Assembly: GCA_023488565.1 (NCBI GenBank)
Contig: JAMDDZ010000148.1
Span: forward strand, 1-5,065
Length of the DNA: 5,065 nucleotides
From: Bacillota bacterium
Lineage (GTDB): Bacteria > Bacillota > Sulfobacillia > Sulfobacillales > Sulfobacillaceae
Reading direction: 5' to 3'
Shown here: piece by piece, positions 1 through 4,988 of the stretch
How positions within the stretch are numbered: the stretch's first letter is position 1
Layout: each line of letters begins with the position of its first letter
Notes under the pieces: generated by a model
Seen by the model: only the letters and a program-made list of their open reading frames with translations
The model's database searches: none
What the model was told of the DNA's origin: nothing
Program-made: the position numbers and the translations under genes

Positions 1-397
1 CAAGGCCAAAGAACTGAAACTGCTCGTCCGTAATCTTATTCAACCAATCCAGCGCGGCTCGATGCTCATCGCTAAAACGTTCCGCCACCCAGACGATGGT
101 GACGGCGTTAAGCCCCGCTGCGTAGGTGAGCACCTGACCCCAGTGGGTATGATCCGTGCGCTCCAGCTGGTTTTCAATCAAGACCCAATGATCCGTACTG
201 ACATCTTTGGCCAAAATGTCGGCCTTAAAGGGGCCGACGTCTTGTTCTTTTGCTTCCAAGACTAGCTCGAGCCCGAGATTATCCCCGAGAAGGGCGAGAT
301 TGTCGTCCTGAGCGAGCCACGGGGTAAAGTCTCCCGCTTCATGCGGCCAGATCTCTCGCAAGGGCACCTTCTCCAACCGTCCCAGATTATGCGTCAT
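1..397 (-). CDS. DUF4268 domain protein, PD-(D/E)XK nuclease-like (partial, C-terminus off left edge)
   Basis: This gene is absent from simple complete-frame lists because it runs off the window. The reverse strand from ATG at 397 reads 132 codons without a stop, beginning MTHNLGRLEKVPLREIWPHE. The block FKADIL (D60), then VLIENQLERTDHTHWGQ (E75, Q77), then LTYAAGLNAVTIVWVAERF is the hallmark of DUF4268 proteins, whose N-terminal half has a PD-(D/E)XK nuclease-like fold; here the core would be D60 with E75-N-Q77. The start is well supported: AGGAGGT at 406-412 lies 8 bases upstream, and the ATG overlaps the hsdS stop by 11 bases, so translation is probably coupled. Position as third gene of a type I restriction-modification operon suggests an accessory defence role. 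That DNA is the substrate is an inference from the fold; the family's biochemistry is not established. Confidence 0.85.
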   Translation of the reverse strand, partial: MTHNLGRLEKVPLREIWPHEAGDFTPWLAQDDNLALLGDNLGLELVLEAKEQDVGPFKADILAKDVSTDHWVLIENQLERTDHTHWGQVLTYAAGLNAVTIVWVAERFSDEHRAALDWLNKITDEQFQFFGL

Positions 398-1679
398 GGA
401 GAGTTACCTCCTGGGAGAGAACACTCTCAGTGGCCGTCGGGACCCGCAGTTCCCCCGACAAGAGTTTGGGGAGGAGGGTGTCACGAAGAGCAGCGAGAGT
501 AAGGGTTTCGAGCTCATTGTTCTCAATTTGACTATCAATCGGTTCAACTATTTGTTCGAATCGGTTAATAACTTCGGTCGCCGGTGCACATACCGACGGG
601 CCTTGAAAGTCTTTCTTGCTAAGGGATCCAAATACGGTTCCATGGCTTTCAAATATGGCAAAAAAGTCTTTTAAAAACGTCATTGAGAGATAAGTATATG
701 AACGGCCATCGCCTTTGTGTCTAACAGCTGCTAAACCTCGACCAATAGCACATGGTTCGATGGCCATGTTAATGTTCCCTACAGGGGCACGCACGCTTAC
801 GAGCGTGTCTCCATCTCGAGCAAAACGCGTTGGTGCGGTGCAGTAAACGCGTCTTAGGGGATAACGAAACATGAAGTCTCTGCAACCCTGGTAGAAGGGA
901 ATACCCTGACCAACTTCGTTGTATGTGTTCCCTGGTGGCGATTGACCCATTGTGATGTTGAATTCTTCCCCAAGCGGCACTACTCTCCATCCCGCTGGAA
1001 TCAACCCCAATTCGCTCTCCTCAAACTCATCCGGAAATAAGGCGGCAGTGTCCGCATCCATGCCGAAGGGCTGCCGTCCTTCCTTCTTAGCCCAGACGGG
1101 ATCAAAGTCGACAAACCACGACTTAAAGAGAGTTTGGGCGATGGCTTCTAAGGTGGCGTTCATCTGGCGGTTGAGTTCGATTTTGTCGTCCAGAGAAGAC
1201 AACAACGTTGCTATTTCCTTCTGCTCACCTATTTTTGGTATCCGAAAACGCCAGTTCGCAATGGCATCAATTTGGGCTCTTTGACGACCAGATGTTCCCA
1301 TCATAGACTTAATACAAATATTACGAAACTCCGGCAATAGTGCCAGATAGTACACGTATACGTTGTCTGAGATTCCTTCTCTTCCTCTTAAAACAATAAA
1401 CTCCGTGGAACCAAAACCGACTTCCTCATCAGTTAGAATGTCCACGTAACAAGTTTTCCCATTTTCTAAACACGGCGTAATTCTTGCTACCAACGTATCA
1501 CCGTTTTTAAACTTTGAACCACCATTAAATTTGGCAACTTCATAGTTAGAGGGACGACGTACAAATGGCTCCAAGTTAGCCATAGAAATTTTTTTGAACC
1601 TTCCGCCTTTTTTAAGGGTATACGATGGATTTATTTCAATAGCGTCTTTAAATAATGTGTCTTCCCACTCAGAAATCAA
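387..1679 (-). CDS. hsdS: Type I restriction-modification specificity subunit HsdS
   Basis: HsdS recognises the two halves of the bipartite DNA target and directs the HsdM methyltransferase and HsdR nuclease to it. From TTG at 1679 the protein is 430 residues, usual for the family. The first target recognition domain is about residues 2-150. A conserved spacer at about 152-197 has EQKEIATLLSSLDDKIELNR and FKSWFVDFDPV. The second recognition domain follows ELGLIPAGW (about 224-370). A C-terminal conserved helix at about 372-413 ends LLPKLLSGELRV; the two helical spacers resemble each other, as expected. TTG at 1679 is preferred because AGGGGG (1688-1693) lies 8 bases upstream and the protein then begins with a normal ISEWE lead-in. 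GTG at 1688 would add three residues but has no spaced ribosome site. It overlaps the hsdM end and the DUF4268 start. Both recognition domains are clearly more AT-rich than the spacer between them. Confidence 0.93.
   Translation of the reverse strand: MISEWEDTLFKDAIEINPSYTLKKGGRFKKISMANLEPFVRRPSNYEVAKFNGGSKFKNGDTLVARITPCLENGKTCYVDILTDEEVGFGSTEFIVLRGREGISDNVYVYYLALLPEFRNICIKSMMGTSGRQRAQIDAIANWRFRIPKIGEQKEIATLLSSLDDKIELNRQMNATLEAIAQTLFKSWFVDFDPVWAKKEGRQPFGMDADTAALFPDEFEESELGLIPAGWRVVPLGEEFNITMGQSPPGNTYNEVGQGIPFYQGCRDFMFRYPLRRVYCTAPTRFARDGDTLVSVRAPVGNINMAIEPCAIGRGLAAVRHKGDGRSYTYLSMTFLKDFFAIFESHGTVFGSLSKKDFQGPSVCAPATEVINRFEQIVEPIDSQIENNELETLTLAALRDTLLPKLLSGELRVPTATESVLSQEVTLHDA
406..412 (-). promoter_or_regulatory. 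Ribosome binding site of the DUF4268 gene
   Basis: On the minus strand AGGAGGT sits 8 bases before the ATG at 397 and lies inside the end of hsdS. It is a near-perfect Shine-Dalgarno sequence and fixes the start of the partial downstream gene. Confidence 0.75.
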
Positions 1680-3219
1680 GCCCAACACCCCCTAACCGTC
1701 GTCGAATTTCCTCTTCTAAGTGCCGCGACTTCGCAAGCTGCTCGGCAAGTTCTGAGGTCAGACGTGCCATTTTCTCCTCAAACGGCTCCCCATCCTCTTC
1801 GACGTCCTCCGCCCCGACATACCGTCCCGGCGTCAGAATATAGCCATGTTGGGCAATCTCTGCAGTGGGCACCACCTTACAGAATCCCGGGATATCCGCA
1901 TAGATCCCCGCATTGGGATCACCCCGCCACGTATGGTAGGTGTCCGCAATCTGTGCGATATCTTCCACCGACAAGTCGCGATGCGTGCGGTCCTCCATAT
2001 GCCCCAATTTCCGGGCATCAATAAACAACGTTTCGCCCCGTCGGTCGCGAAGCCGATGATTGCGTTTATCACGCGCGAGAAACCATAGGCTCACAGGAAT
2101 TTGTGTGTTGTAGAAGAGTTGGCCCGGCATCGAGACAATACAGTCGACTAAATCCGCTTCCACGATGTTCTTGCGAATGTTGCCTTCTCCGGATTGATTG
2201 CTGGATAATGAACCATTGGCGAGCACAAATCCCGCCGTACCCGTCGGAGCTAAATGATGAATAAAGAGTTGGACCCAGGCAAAGTTCGCATTACCTACGG
2301 GGGGTACCCCATACTTCCAGCGGACATCCTCGCGGAGACGGTCGCCGCCCCAGTCACTGTCGTTAAACGGTGGATTCGCCAGCACATAATCGGCCTTCAG
2401 GCTGGGATGCAAGTCGCGGTGAAAGCTATCGGCATTCTCGGAGCCCAGATTCGCATCAATTCCTCGAATCGCGAGGTTCATTTGTGCGAGCCGCCACGTG
2501 GTAAAGTTCGATTCTTGCCCGTAGATGGCAATGTCCCCCAGTCGGCCTTGATGTTCGGTGACAAACTTCTCGCTTTGCACGAACATCCCGCCAGACCCAC
2601 AACACGGGTCGAACACGCGACCATGATAGGGTGCCAGCATCGCCACCAACACTTTCACAATCGACCGGGGTGTATAGAACTGGCCGGCATTCTTCCCTTC
2701 CGCCAACGCGAACTTGCCCAAGAAGTATTCATACACGCGGCCTAAGATGTCTTGGTTGCGACTGGCTGGATCACCCATGCCGATGGTACCGACCAGGTCA
2801 ATGAGTTCCCCTAAGCGCTGCTTATCCAGTCCGACCCGATTAAAGTCTTTGGGCAACACGCCTTTGAGTTTGGGGTTATGTTTTTCAATGGCAATCATGG
2901 CATCATCAATCAGTTTGCCAATAGTGGGTTGTTTCGCCTGGGCCTGCAGAGAGGTCCACCGTGCCTCTCTAGGCACCCAGAAGATATTGTCCGCCTGGTA
3001 CTCTTCGGGGTCTTCCGGATCATAGCCTTCGTCCACTTTTGTCAGCAGTTCGGCATGCCGTTCTTCAAAGGCGTCTGAAATATATTTCAAAAAGAGCAGG
3101 CCCAGCACCACGTGTTTGTATTCGGCCGCATCCATGTTATTGCGCAGCTTGTCAGCCGCCAGCCAGAGCTTCTCTTCAAATCCAATGTTCGCACCATTCT
3201 TGGGTGTGTTGCGTGCCAT
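1669..3219 (-). CDS. hsdM: Type I restriction-modification DNA methyltransferase subunit HsdM
   Basis: This is the N6-adenine DNA methyltransferase that, with HsdS, modifies the host target sites and forms the core of the restriction complex. It has 516 residues, a normal length. The N-terminal HsdM helical domain is at about 12-140 (FEEKLWLAADKLR, LGLLFLKYISDAF). GQFYTPRSIV at about 180-189 precedes the S-adenosylmethionine-binding motif I, DPCCGSGG (204-211). The catalytic motif IV, NPPF, is at 282-285, and a C-terminal coiled coil (about 478-510) probably contacts HsdS. The ATG at 3219 has TAGGAG 10 bases upstream. All key catalytic motifs are present, so the subunit should be active. It is the first gene of the operon in this window. 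Confidence 0.97.
   Translation of the reverse strand: MARNTPKNGANIGFEEKLWLAADKLRNNMDAAEYKHVVLGLLFLKYISDAFEERHAELLTKVDEGYDPEDPEEYQADNIFWVPREARWTSLQAQAKQPTIGKLIDDAMIAIEKHNPKLKGVLPKDFNRVGLDKQRLGELIDLVGTIGMGDPASRNQDILGRVYEYFLGKFALAEGKNAGQFYTPRSIVKVLVAMLAPYHGRVFDPCCGSGGMFVQSEKFVTEHQGRLGDIAIYGQESNFTTWRLAQMNLAIRGIDANLGSENADSFHRDLHPSLKADYVLANPPFNDSDWGGDRLREDVRWKYGVPPVGNANFAWVQLFIHHLAPTGTAGFVLANGSLSSNQSGEGNIRKNIVEADLVDCIVSMPGQLFYNTQIPVSLWFLARDKRNHRLRDRRGETLFIDARKLGHMEDRTHRDLSVEDIAQIADTYHTWRGDPNAGIYADIPGFCKVVPTAEIAQHGYILTPGRYVGAEDVEEDGEPFEEKMARLTSELAEQLAKSRHLEEEIRRRLGGVGLDF
1688..1693 (-). promoter_or_regulatory. Ribosome binding site that decides the hsdS start
   Basis: AGGGGG on the minus strand, within the last codons of hsdM, is 8 bases from TTG at 1679 but touches the alternative GTG at 1688. 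The spacing favours the TTG start. Confidence 0.5.
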
Positions 3220-3229
3220 TCACGGGTCA

Positions 3230-3235
3230 CTCCTA
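3230..3235 (-). promoter_or_regulatory. Ribosome binding site of hsdM
   Basis: TAGGAG on the minus strand ends 10 bases before the hsdM ATG. It is the only good Shine-Dalgarno sequence nearby and supports the chosen start. Confidence 0.6.
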
Positions 3236-3251
3236 CGAGTTTATTACCCCC

Positions 3252-3257
3252 AGTATA
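3252..3257 (-). promoter_or_regulatory. Possible -10 element for the hsdMS operon
   Basis: TATACT on the minus strand lies 33 bases upstream of the hsdM start, one base off the TATAAT consensus. No acceptable -35 hexamer is seen 16-18 bases further upstream, so the promoter is weak, needs an activator, or lies elsewhere. Another AT-rich patch (TGATAAAAT, about 3295-3303) is an alternative. Confidence 0.25.
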
Positions 3258-3315
3258 CCGTCTAGAGGGAGGTTTCGTGGGGAGAAGTGTTCAATTTTAT
3301 CAGAAAATATACAGG

Positions 3316-3331
3316 GAGGGTATCGACCCTC
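3316..3331. repeat. Short inverted repeat upstream of hsdM
   Basis: GAGGGT and ACCCTC flank a 4-base ATCG loop, with ACA/TGT just outside allowing further imperfect pairing. There is no T-tract on either strand, so it is not a clear terminator. It lies about 100 bases upstream of hsdM and could be an operator. Confidence 0.3.
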
Positions 3332-3334
3332 TGT

Positions 3335-3675
3335 GGATTGCGGATTCTTAAGTAGATTCAGGTATGGTGCTGATGAGACAGGGGGCAGCCGTAATTTCTA
3401 CTCCGTGTCCATGGTGTACACTCCATGCTGCCGTTTTGGGTACAACCTCCGGATTGGTTGACCCCAAGAAATCAACAGCTTGTGATTGTTCATGTCCTCG
3501 CATAGTGAAGCTGATGGGGTGCTTTGCATCATTCAAATCTGAGTCGCAATGAATCCACAAATCAATGAACGCATAGGGGAGAGTCAATTCTCCGGCTTGT
3601 TCTCGAGACTCTGGTTGGTATGGGCCTTCTCCGTGATGACAAGTTTTCTCCACGGAGATGGTTCAACCTGAGTGA
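3335..3675. other. Region with no secure gene; overlapping short open frames on both strands
   Basis: Several frames are open here but exclude each other. On the minus strand a 101-codon frame runs from GTG at 3653 to 3348, without a ribosome site. On the plus strand a 62-codon frame (3364-3552; cysteine-rich, with STPCPWCTLH and STACDCSCPR) overlaps by ATGA a 40-codon frame starting at 3549 (MNPQINERIGES) that ends at 3671. None matches a family I recognise and none has a convincing Shine-Dalgarno sequence. The arrangement, followed by a coding-like tail and a terminator on the plus strand, suits a decayed plus-strand gene broken by frameshifts, but this is only an inference. Confidence 0.3.
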
Positions 3676-3831
3676 CCTGATGAAGTATGGCCTCAAACCA
3701 CCTGTACCGTTCCGATCCCAAGTGGCACAAATGGCCAATGGGCCGTCACGCCAGGGACCACTGCAACAATTTGGGTGGTGAATGGCAATGGAGCCGTGTC
3801 AAATACGGTGTATTTGAGCATCCCTTTTTAA
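3676..3831 (+). pseudogene. C-terminal tail of an unrecognised protein (possible 5'-broken gene)
   Basis: After an in-frame TGA at 3673 the plus strand reads PDEVWPQTTCTVPIPSGTNG, then about 30 residues including TPGTTATIWVVNGNG and ending TVYLSIPF, to TAA at 3829-3831. The alternation of valine, isoleucine and threonine with glycine-asparagine turns looks like a secreted or surface beta-sandwich domain. There is no start codon or ribosome site for it. A strong terminator follows 28 bases after the stop, as expected at the end of a real plus-strand gene. I do not recognise the family, and the upstream half appears lost or frameshifted. Confidence 0.35.
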
Positions 3832-3859
3832 GTGTCATCCTAATAGGTTATAGCGTAGG

Positions 3860-3906
3860 AAGCTCAGGTGGCTTTCAGCCTGAGTTTCTTTTCCCTGTTT
3901 TTTTTT
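3860..3906 (+). terminator. Rho-independent terminator, plus strand
   Basis: AAGCTCAGG (3860-3868) pairs with CCTGAGTTT (3879-3887) across a 10-base loop, giving a 9-bp stem with one G-T wobble. A pyrimidine stretch ending in nine consecutive T follows (to 3906). It lies just after the coding tail ending at 3831 and would end transcription coming from the left. Confidence 0.8.
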
Positions 3907-3927
3907 CGCAAGAAAAACCGACCCTAT

Positions 3928-3935
3928 GGTATAGT
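3928..3935 (+). promoter_or_regulatory. Possible extended -10 promoter, plus strand
   Basis: TGGTATAGT contains an extended -10 (TG, one base, TATAGT at 3930-3935). The best upstream hexamer, TTCGCA at 3905-3910, leaves a 19-base spacer, so recognition would depend on the extended -10. Transcription would begin near 3942 and run into a region with no clear gene. Confidence 0.3.
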
Positions 3936-3941
3936 GATGAC

Positions 3942-4134
3942 TGCACCAATGCCGACGCGGGGTAGCAGCCAAGTCTGCGTGTTTTTGTTAGCGAGATCTT
4001 TAACAATCCGGCTATACGATAGGTGGACGTGCCAACCGTATGACGACTAGCTCGACACCGAGACGATCTAAGAACCCTTATTCTCCTAGCCAAAGTAGAC
4101 CGATTCGCTAATTGGCGAACCGGCCGTGGTTGCT
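3942..4134. other. Non-coding or unassigned region between terminator and winged-helix gene
   Basis: No credible gene is seen. Two small plus-strand frames occur, 37 codons from 3937 and 23 codons from 4040 (MTTSSTPRRSKNPYSPSQ), neither with good support. The stretch can form small hairpins, such as CTCG-ACAC-CGAG at 4051-4062 and the 4100-4123 hairpin. It could be a short RNA transcribed from the 3928 promoter or simply spacer. Confidence 0.3.
4100..4123 (-). repeat. Hairpin downstream of the winged-helix gene
   Basis: Read on the minus strand, CCGGTTCGC and GCGAATCGG pair over nine base pairs (one G-T wobble) around a CAATTA loop, beginning 12 bases after the stop codon. On the plus strand the same position has an A-C mismatch, so the minus-strand transcript forms the better structure. 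It lacks a T-tract; it may protect the 3' end of the mRNA or be a weak terminator. Confidence 0.45.
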
Positions 4135-4407
4135 TTAACACGTAACGATTTTTGATTTCGTCTCACATACTTTTTGGCCCACAGGAGTGAGTCGGATATT
4201 CCGGGCATGTTCAACCGTGGATCCACCTAACCGCTGCATATTAGCCATTACCAAACCCGTGACACATCCGGGCGTGGCGGAAATTAATACCTGAATCATT
4301 GCGCTTATCTTCTGCGGAGTTGCATTGAGTTTCTTTGCCAAAGCGTCTTCGTCGGTAAAACCGTCACAGATAGCTAAAATTAATTCGAGTTCTTCATCGC
4401 TAATCAT
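4135..4407 (-). CDS. Small winged-helix-like DNA-binding protein (90 aa)
   Basis: The protein starts MISDEELELILAICDGF. It contains a helix-turn-helix-like segment (TDEDALAKKLNATPQKISAM, residues 18-37) and ends with RNIRLTPVGQKV (69-80), the pattern at the wing and last helix of many winged-helix regulators. I do not recognise a named family. ATG at 4407 is the only in-frame ATG after in-frame TGA codons; its ribosome site is poor, but GAAGG lies about 19 bases upstream next to an eight-codon leader frame. A good promoter is at 4474-4502 and palindromes nearby suggest autoregulation. Codons 64-70 (TVEHARN) lie in a perfect 24-base inverted repeat shared, in frame, with the antitoxin sequence at 4660. 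Everything before it (residues 1-63) could therefore be re-joined to another C-terminus by inversion. Confidence 0.7.
   Translation of the reverse strand: MISDEELELILAICDGFTDEDALAKKLNATPQKISAMIQVLISATPGCVTGLVMANMQRLGGSTVEHARNIRLTPVGQKVCETKSKIVTC
4197..4220. repeat. Left copy of 24-base perfect inverted repeat
   Basis: These 24 bases are the exact reverse complement of 4660-4683. The copy lies within the winged-helix gene and, read on the minus strand, encodes TVEHARN in frame. Identity stops sharply on both sides. A chance match of this length within a 5-kb window is negligible. Confidence 0.95.
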
Positions 4408-4426
4408 TCGATTGGCCAGCTTTCAT
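4400..4426 (-). other. Possible eight-codon leader frame before the winged-helix gene
   Basis: ATG at 4426 starts MKAGQSND, and its TAG stop (4400-4402) overlaps the start of the winged-helix gene. The purine-rich GAAAGAAGG lies directly upstream, though only about 2 bases from the ATG. If translated, it could couple translation to the regulator, which lacks its own good ribosome site. Confidence 0.2.
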
Positions 4427-4446
4427 CACCTTCTTTCTTTAGGATA

Positions 4447-4469
4447 ACATTTCCATTAGAGACAAATGT
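4447..4469. promoter_or_regulatory. Inverted repeat at the transcription start of the winged-helix gene
   Basis: ACATTT (4447-4452) and AAATGT (4464-4469) are inverted arms separated by 11 bases, placed just downstream of the -10 element and covering the likely start point. The position suits an operator, perhaps for the gene's own product; no binding is shown. Confidence 0.35.
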
Positions 4470-4473
4470 GTCG

Positions 4474-4502
4474 AATATAGAGTCAATGGATGAACTTATC
4501 AA
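4474..4502 (-). promoter_or_regulatory. Sigma-70-type promoter of the winged-helix gene
   Basis: On the minus strand TTGATA (4497-4502) and TATATT (4474-4479) are separated by exactly 17 bases. Each hexamer is close to consensus. Transcription would start near 4467, giving a leader of about 60 bases before ATG at 4407. The promoter lies inside the segment bounded by the 24-base inverted repeats. Confidence 0.65.
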
Positions 4503-4539
4503 CTTCACTAGCGAAAACTGAGGAAAAAGTTCTACGCTA

Positions 4540-4552
4540 CCTTATGATAAGG
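4540..4552. promoter_or_regulatory. Perfect palindrome upstream of the promoter
   Basis: CCTTAT-G-ATAAGG is a perfect 13-base palindrome about 40 bases upstream of the -35 element. It has the form of a dimeric regulator site. It differs in sequence from the 4447-4469 repeat, so the two need not bind the same protein. Confidence 0.35.
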
Positions 4553-4655
4553 AAAACACCTTCTGCTGTCTCATGTTTTATGTCATCATGGAATGCAAAT
4601 AGCACCACACAGAGACGGGTCTGTTCCCTAATTAGGTCGGGTCATCGCCTTATCT

Positions 4656-4814
4656 CTGACCACGGTTGAACATGCCCGGAATAGTGTGCGATTGGAAGGA
4701 TTTATTTTGAGCGCCGAAGCGGAGGCGTTATTTTCCCGGTATATTCACGGGGAGCTGACACGCTCTCAGCTGAATGACGCCGTGCGGAAGTTGGCTTATG
4801 GGCCATCCCATTGA
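4656..4814 (+). pseudogene. VbhA-like Fic antitoxin domain lacking a normal start (silent cassette or 5'-truncated gene)
   Basis: From CTG at 4656 the plus strand reads TTVEHARNSVRLEGF, then SAEAEALFSRYIHGELTR, to TGA at 4812-4814, about 52 residues. SVRLEG fits the inhibitory motif (S/T)xxxE(G/N) by which class I antitoxins such as VbhA block the ATP site of Fic AMP-transferases. The following EALxxRYxxGELT helices are typical of the VbhA antitoxin domain. The frame is open back to TAA at 4629 but contains no ATG, GTG or TTG before the motif and no ribosome site; only CTG at 4656 could serve. No Fic toxin (HPFxxGN) follows. Either the gene is 5'-truncated or it is a silent C-terminal cassette expressed when the inverted segment brings in a start. 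Confidence 0.65.
4660..4683. repeat. Right copy of 24-base perfect inverted repeat
   Basis: Exact reverse complement of 4197-4220. Here it lies on the plus strand at the beginning of the antitoxin reading frame, again coding TVEHARN in frame. The 439 bases between the copies contain the start and promoter of the winged-helix gene. Confidence 0.95.
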
Positions 4815-4882
4815 TGAAGGGCGGCTCACCGCTCACCGAATTACTGAAGTCGAAGAATCTCCTATTGTAGGCCGCTTTGACA

Positions 4883-4929
4883 CATTCCCCCGTGCCCCAT
4901 TCCCTCTCTGTCTCATTCCCTCAGGGGAA
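4883..4929 (+). repeat. Three short direct repeats upstream of the integrase gene
   Basis: CATTCCC occurs at 4883, 4898 and 4914, a spacing of 15 and 16 bases; the last copy continues into TTCCC-TCAG-GGGAA, a small inverted repeat. Regularly spaced short repeats next to an integrase gene could be recombinase or excisionase arm sites, but the motif is short and may be coincidental. Confidence 0.4.
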
Positions 4930-4977
4930 ACAGACAACCAGGAGGAATTCCCCCGGTCCCTGGCGAACCTCTGGGAT

Positions 4978-4984
4978 GAGGTGA
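4978..4984 (+). promoter_or_regulatory. Ribosome binding site of the integrase gene
   Basis: GAGGTGA precedes ATG at 4989 by 4 bases (5-8 from its GAGG core). It supports the chosen start. A second, stronger AGGAGG at 4940-4945 has no ATG, GTG or TTG at a useful distance and is an orphan. Confidence 0.5.
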
Positions 4985-4988
4985 GATC

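Noticed and set aside
62..265. 67-codon plus-strand open frame
   Set aside because: It is the antisense shadow of the DUF4268 gene, which has a family match, a strong ribosome site and operon context on the other strand.
2254..2745. 163-codon plus-strand open frame opposite hsdM
   Set aside because: It lies entirely antisense to hsdM, across the catalytic motifs, with no ribosome site or recognisable family.
3348..3653. 101-codon minus-strand frame upstream of hsdM
   Set aside because: The only start is GTG at 3653 with no ribosome site directly after an in-frame stop. No family is recognisable and other frames of the same stretch look equally coding-like.
3875..4141. 88-codon minus-strand frame after the winged-helix gene
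   Set aside because: It crosses the terminator and the hairpin, has highly arginine-rich and low-complexity stretches, and has no recognisable family.
4197..4683. The 24-base inverted repeats as ends of an insertion sequence or as attachment sites
   Set aside because: No transposase lies between them, both copies are coding in the same frame, and attachment sites flanking an integrated element would be direct rather than inverted.
4814..4870. 18-codon frame (MKGGSPLTELLKSKNLLL) starting in a TGATG overlap with the antitoxin stop
   Set aside because: The overlap resembles translational coupling to a toxin gene, but the frame ends at TAG after 18 codons and shows no Fic motif. It could be a toxin remnant but cannot be supported.
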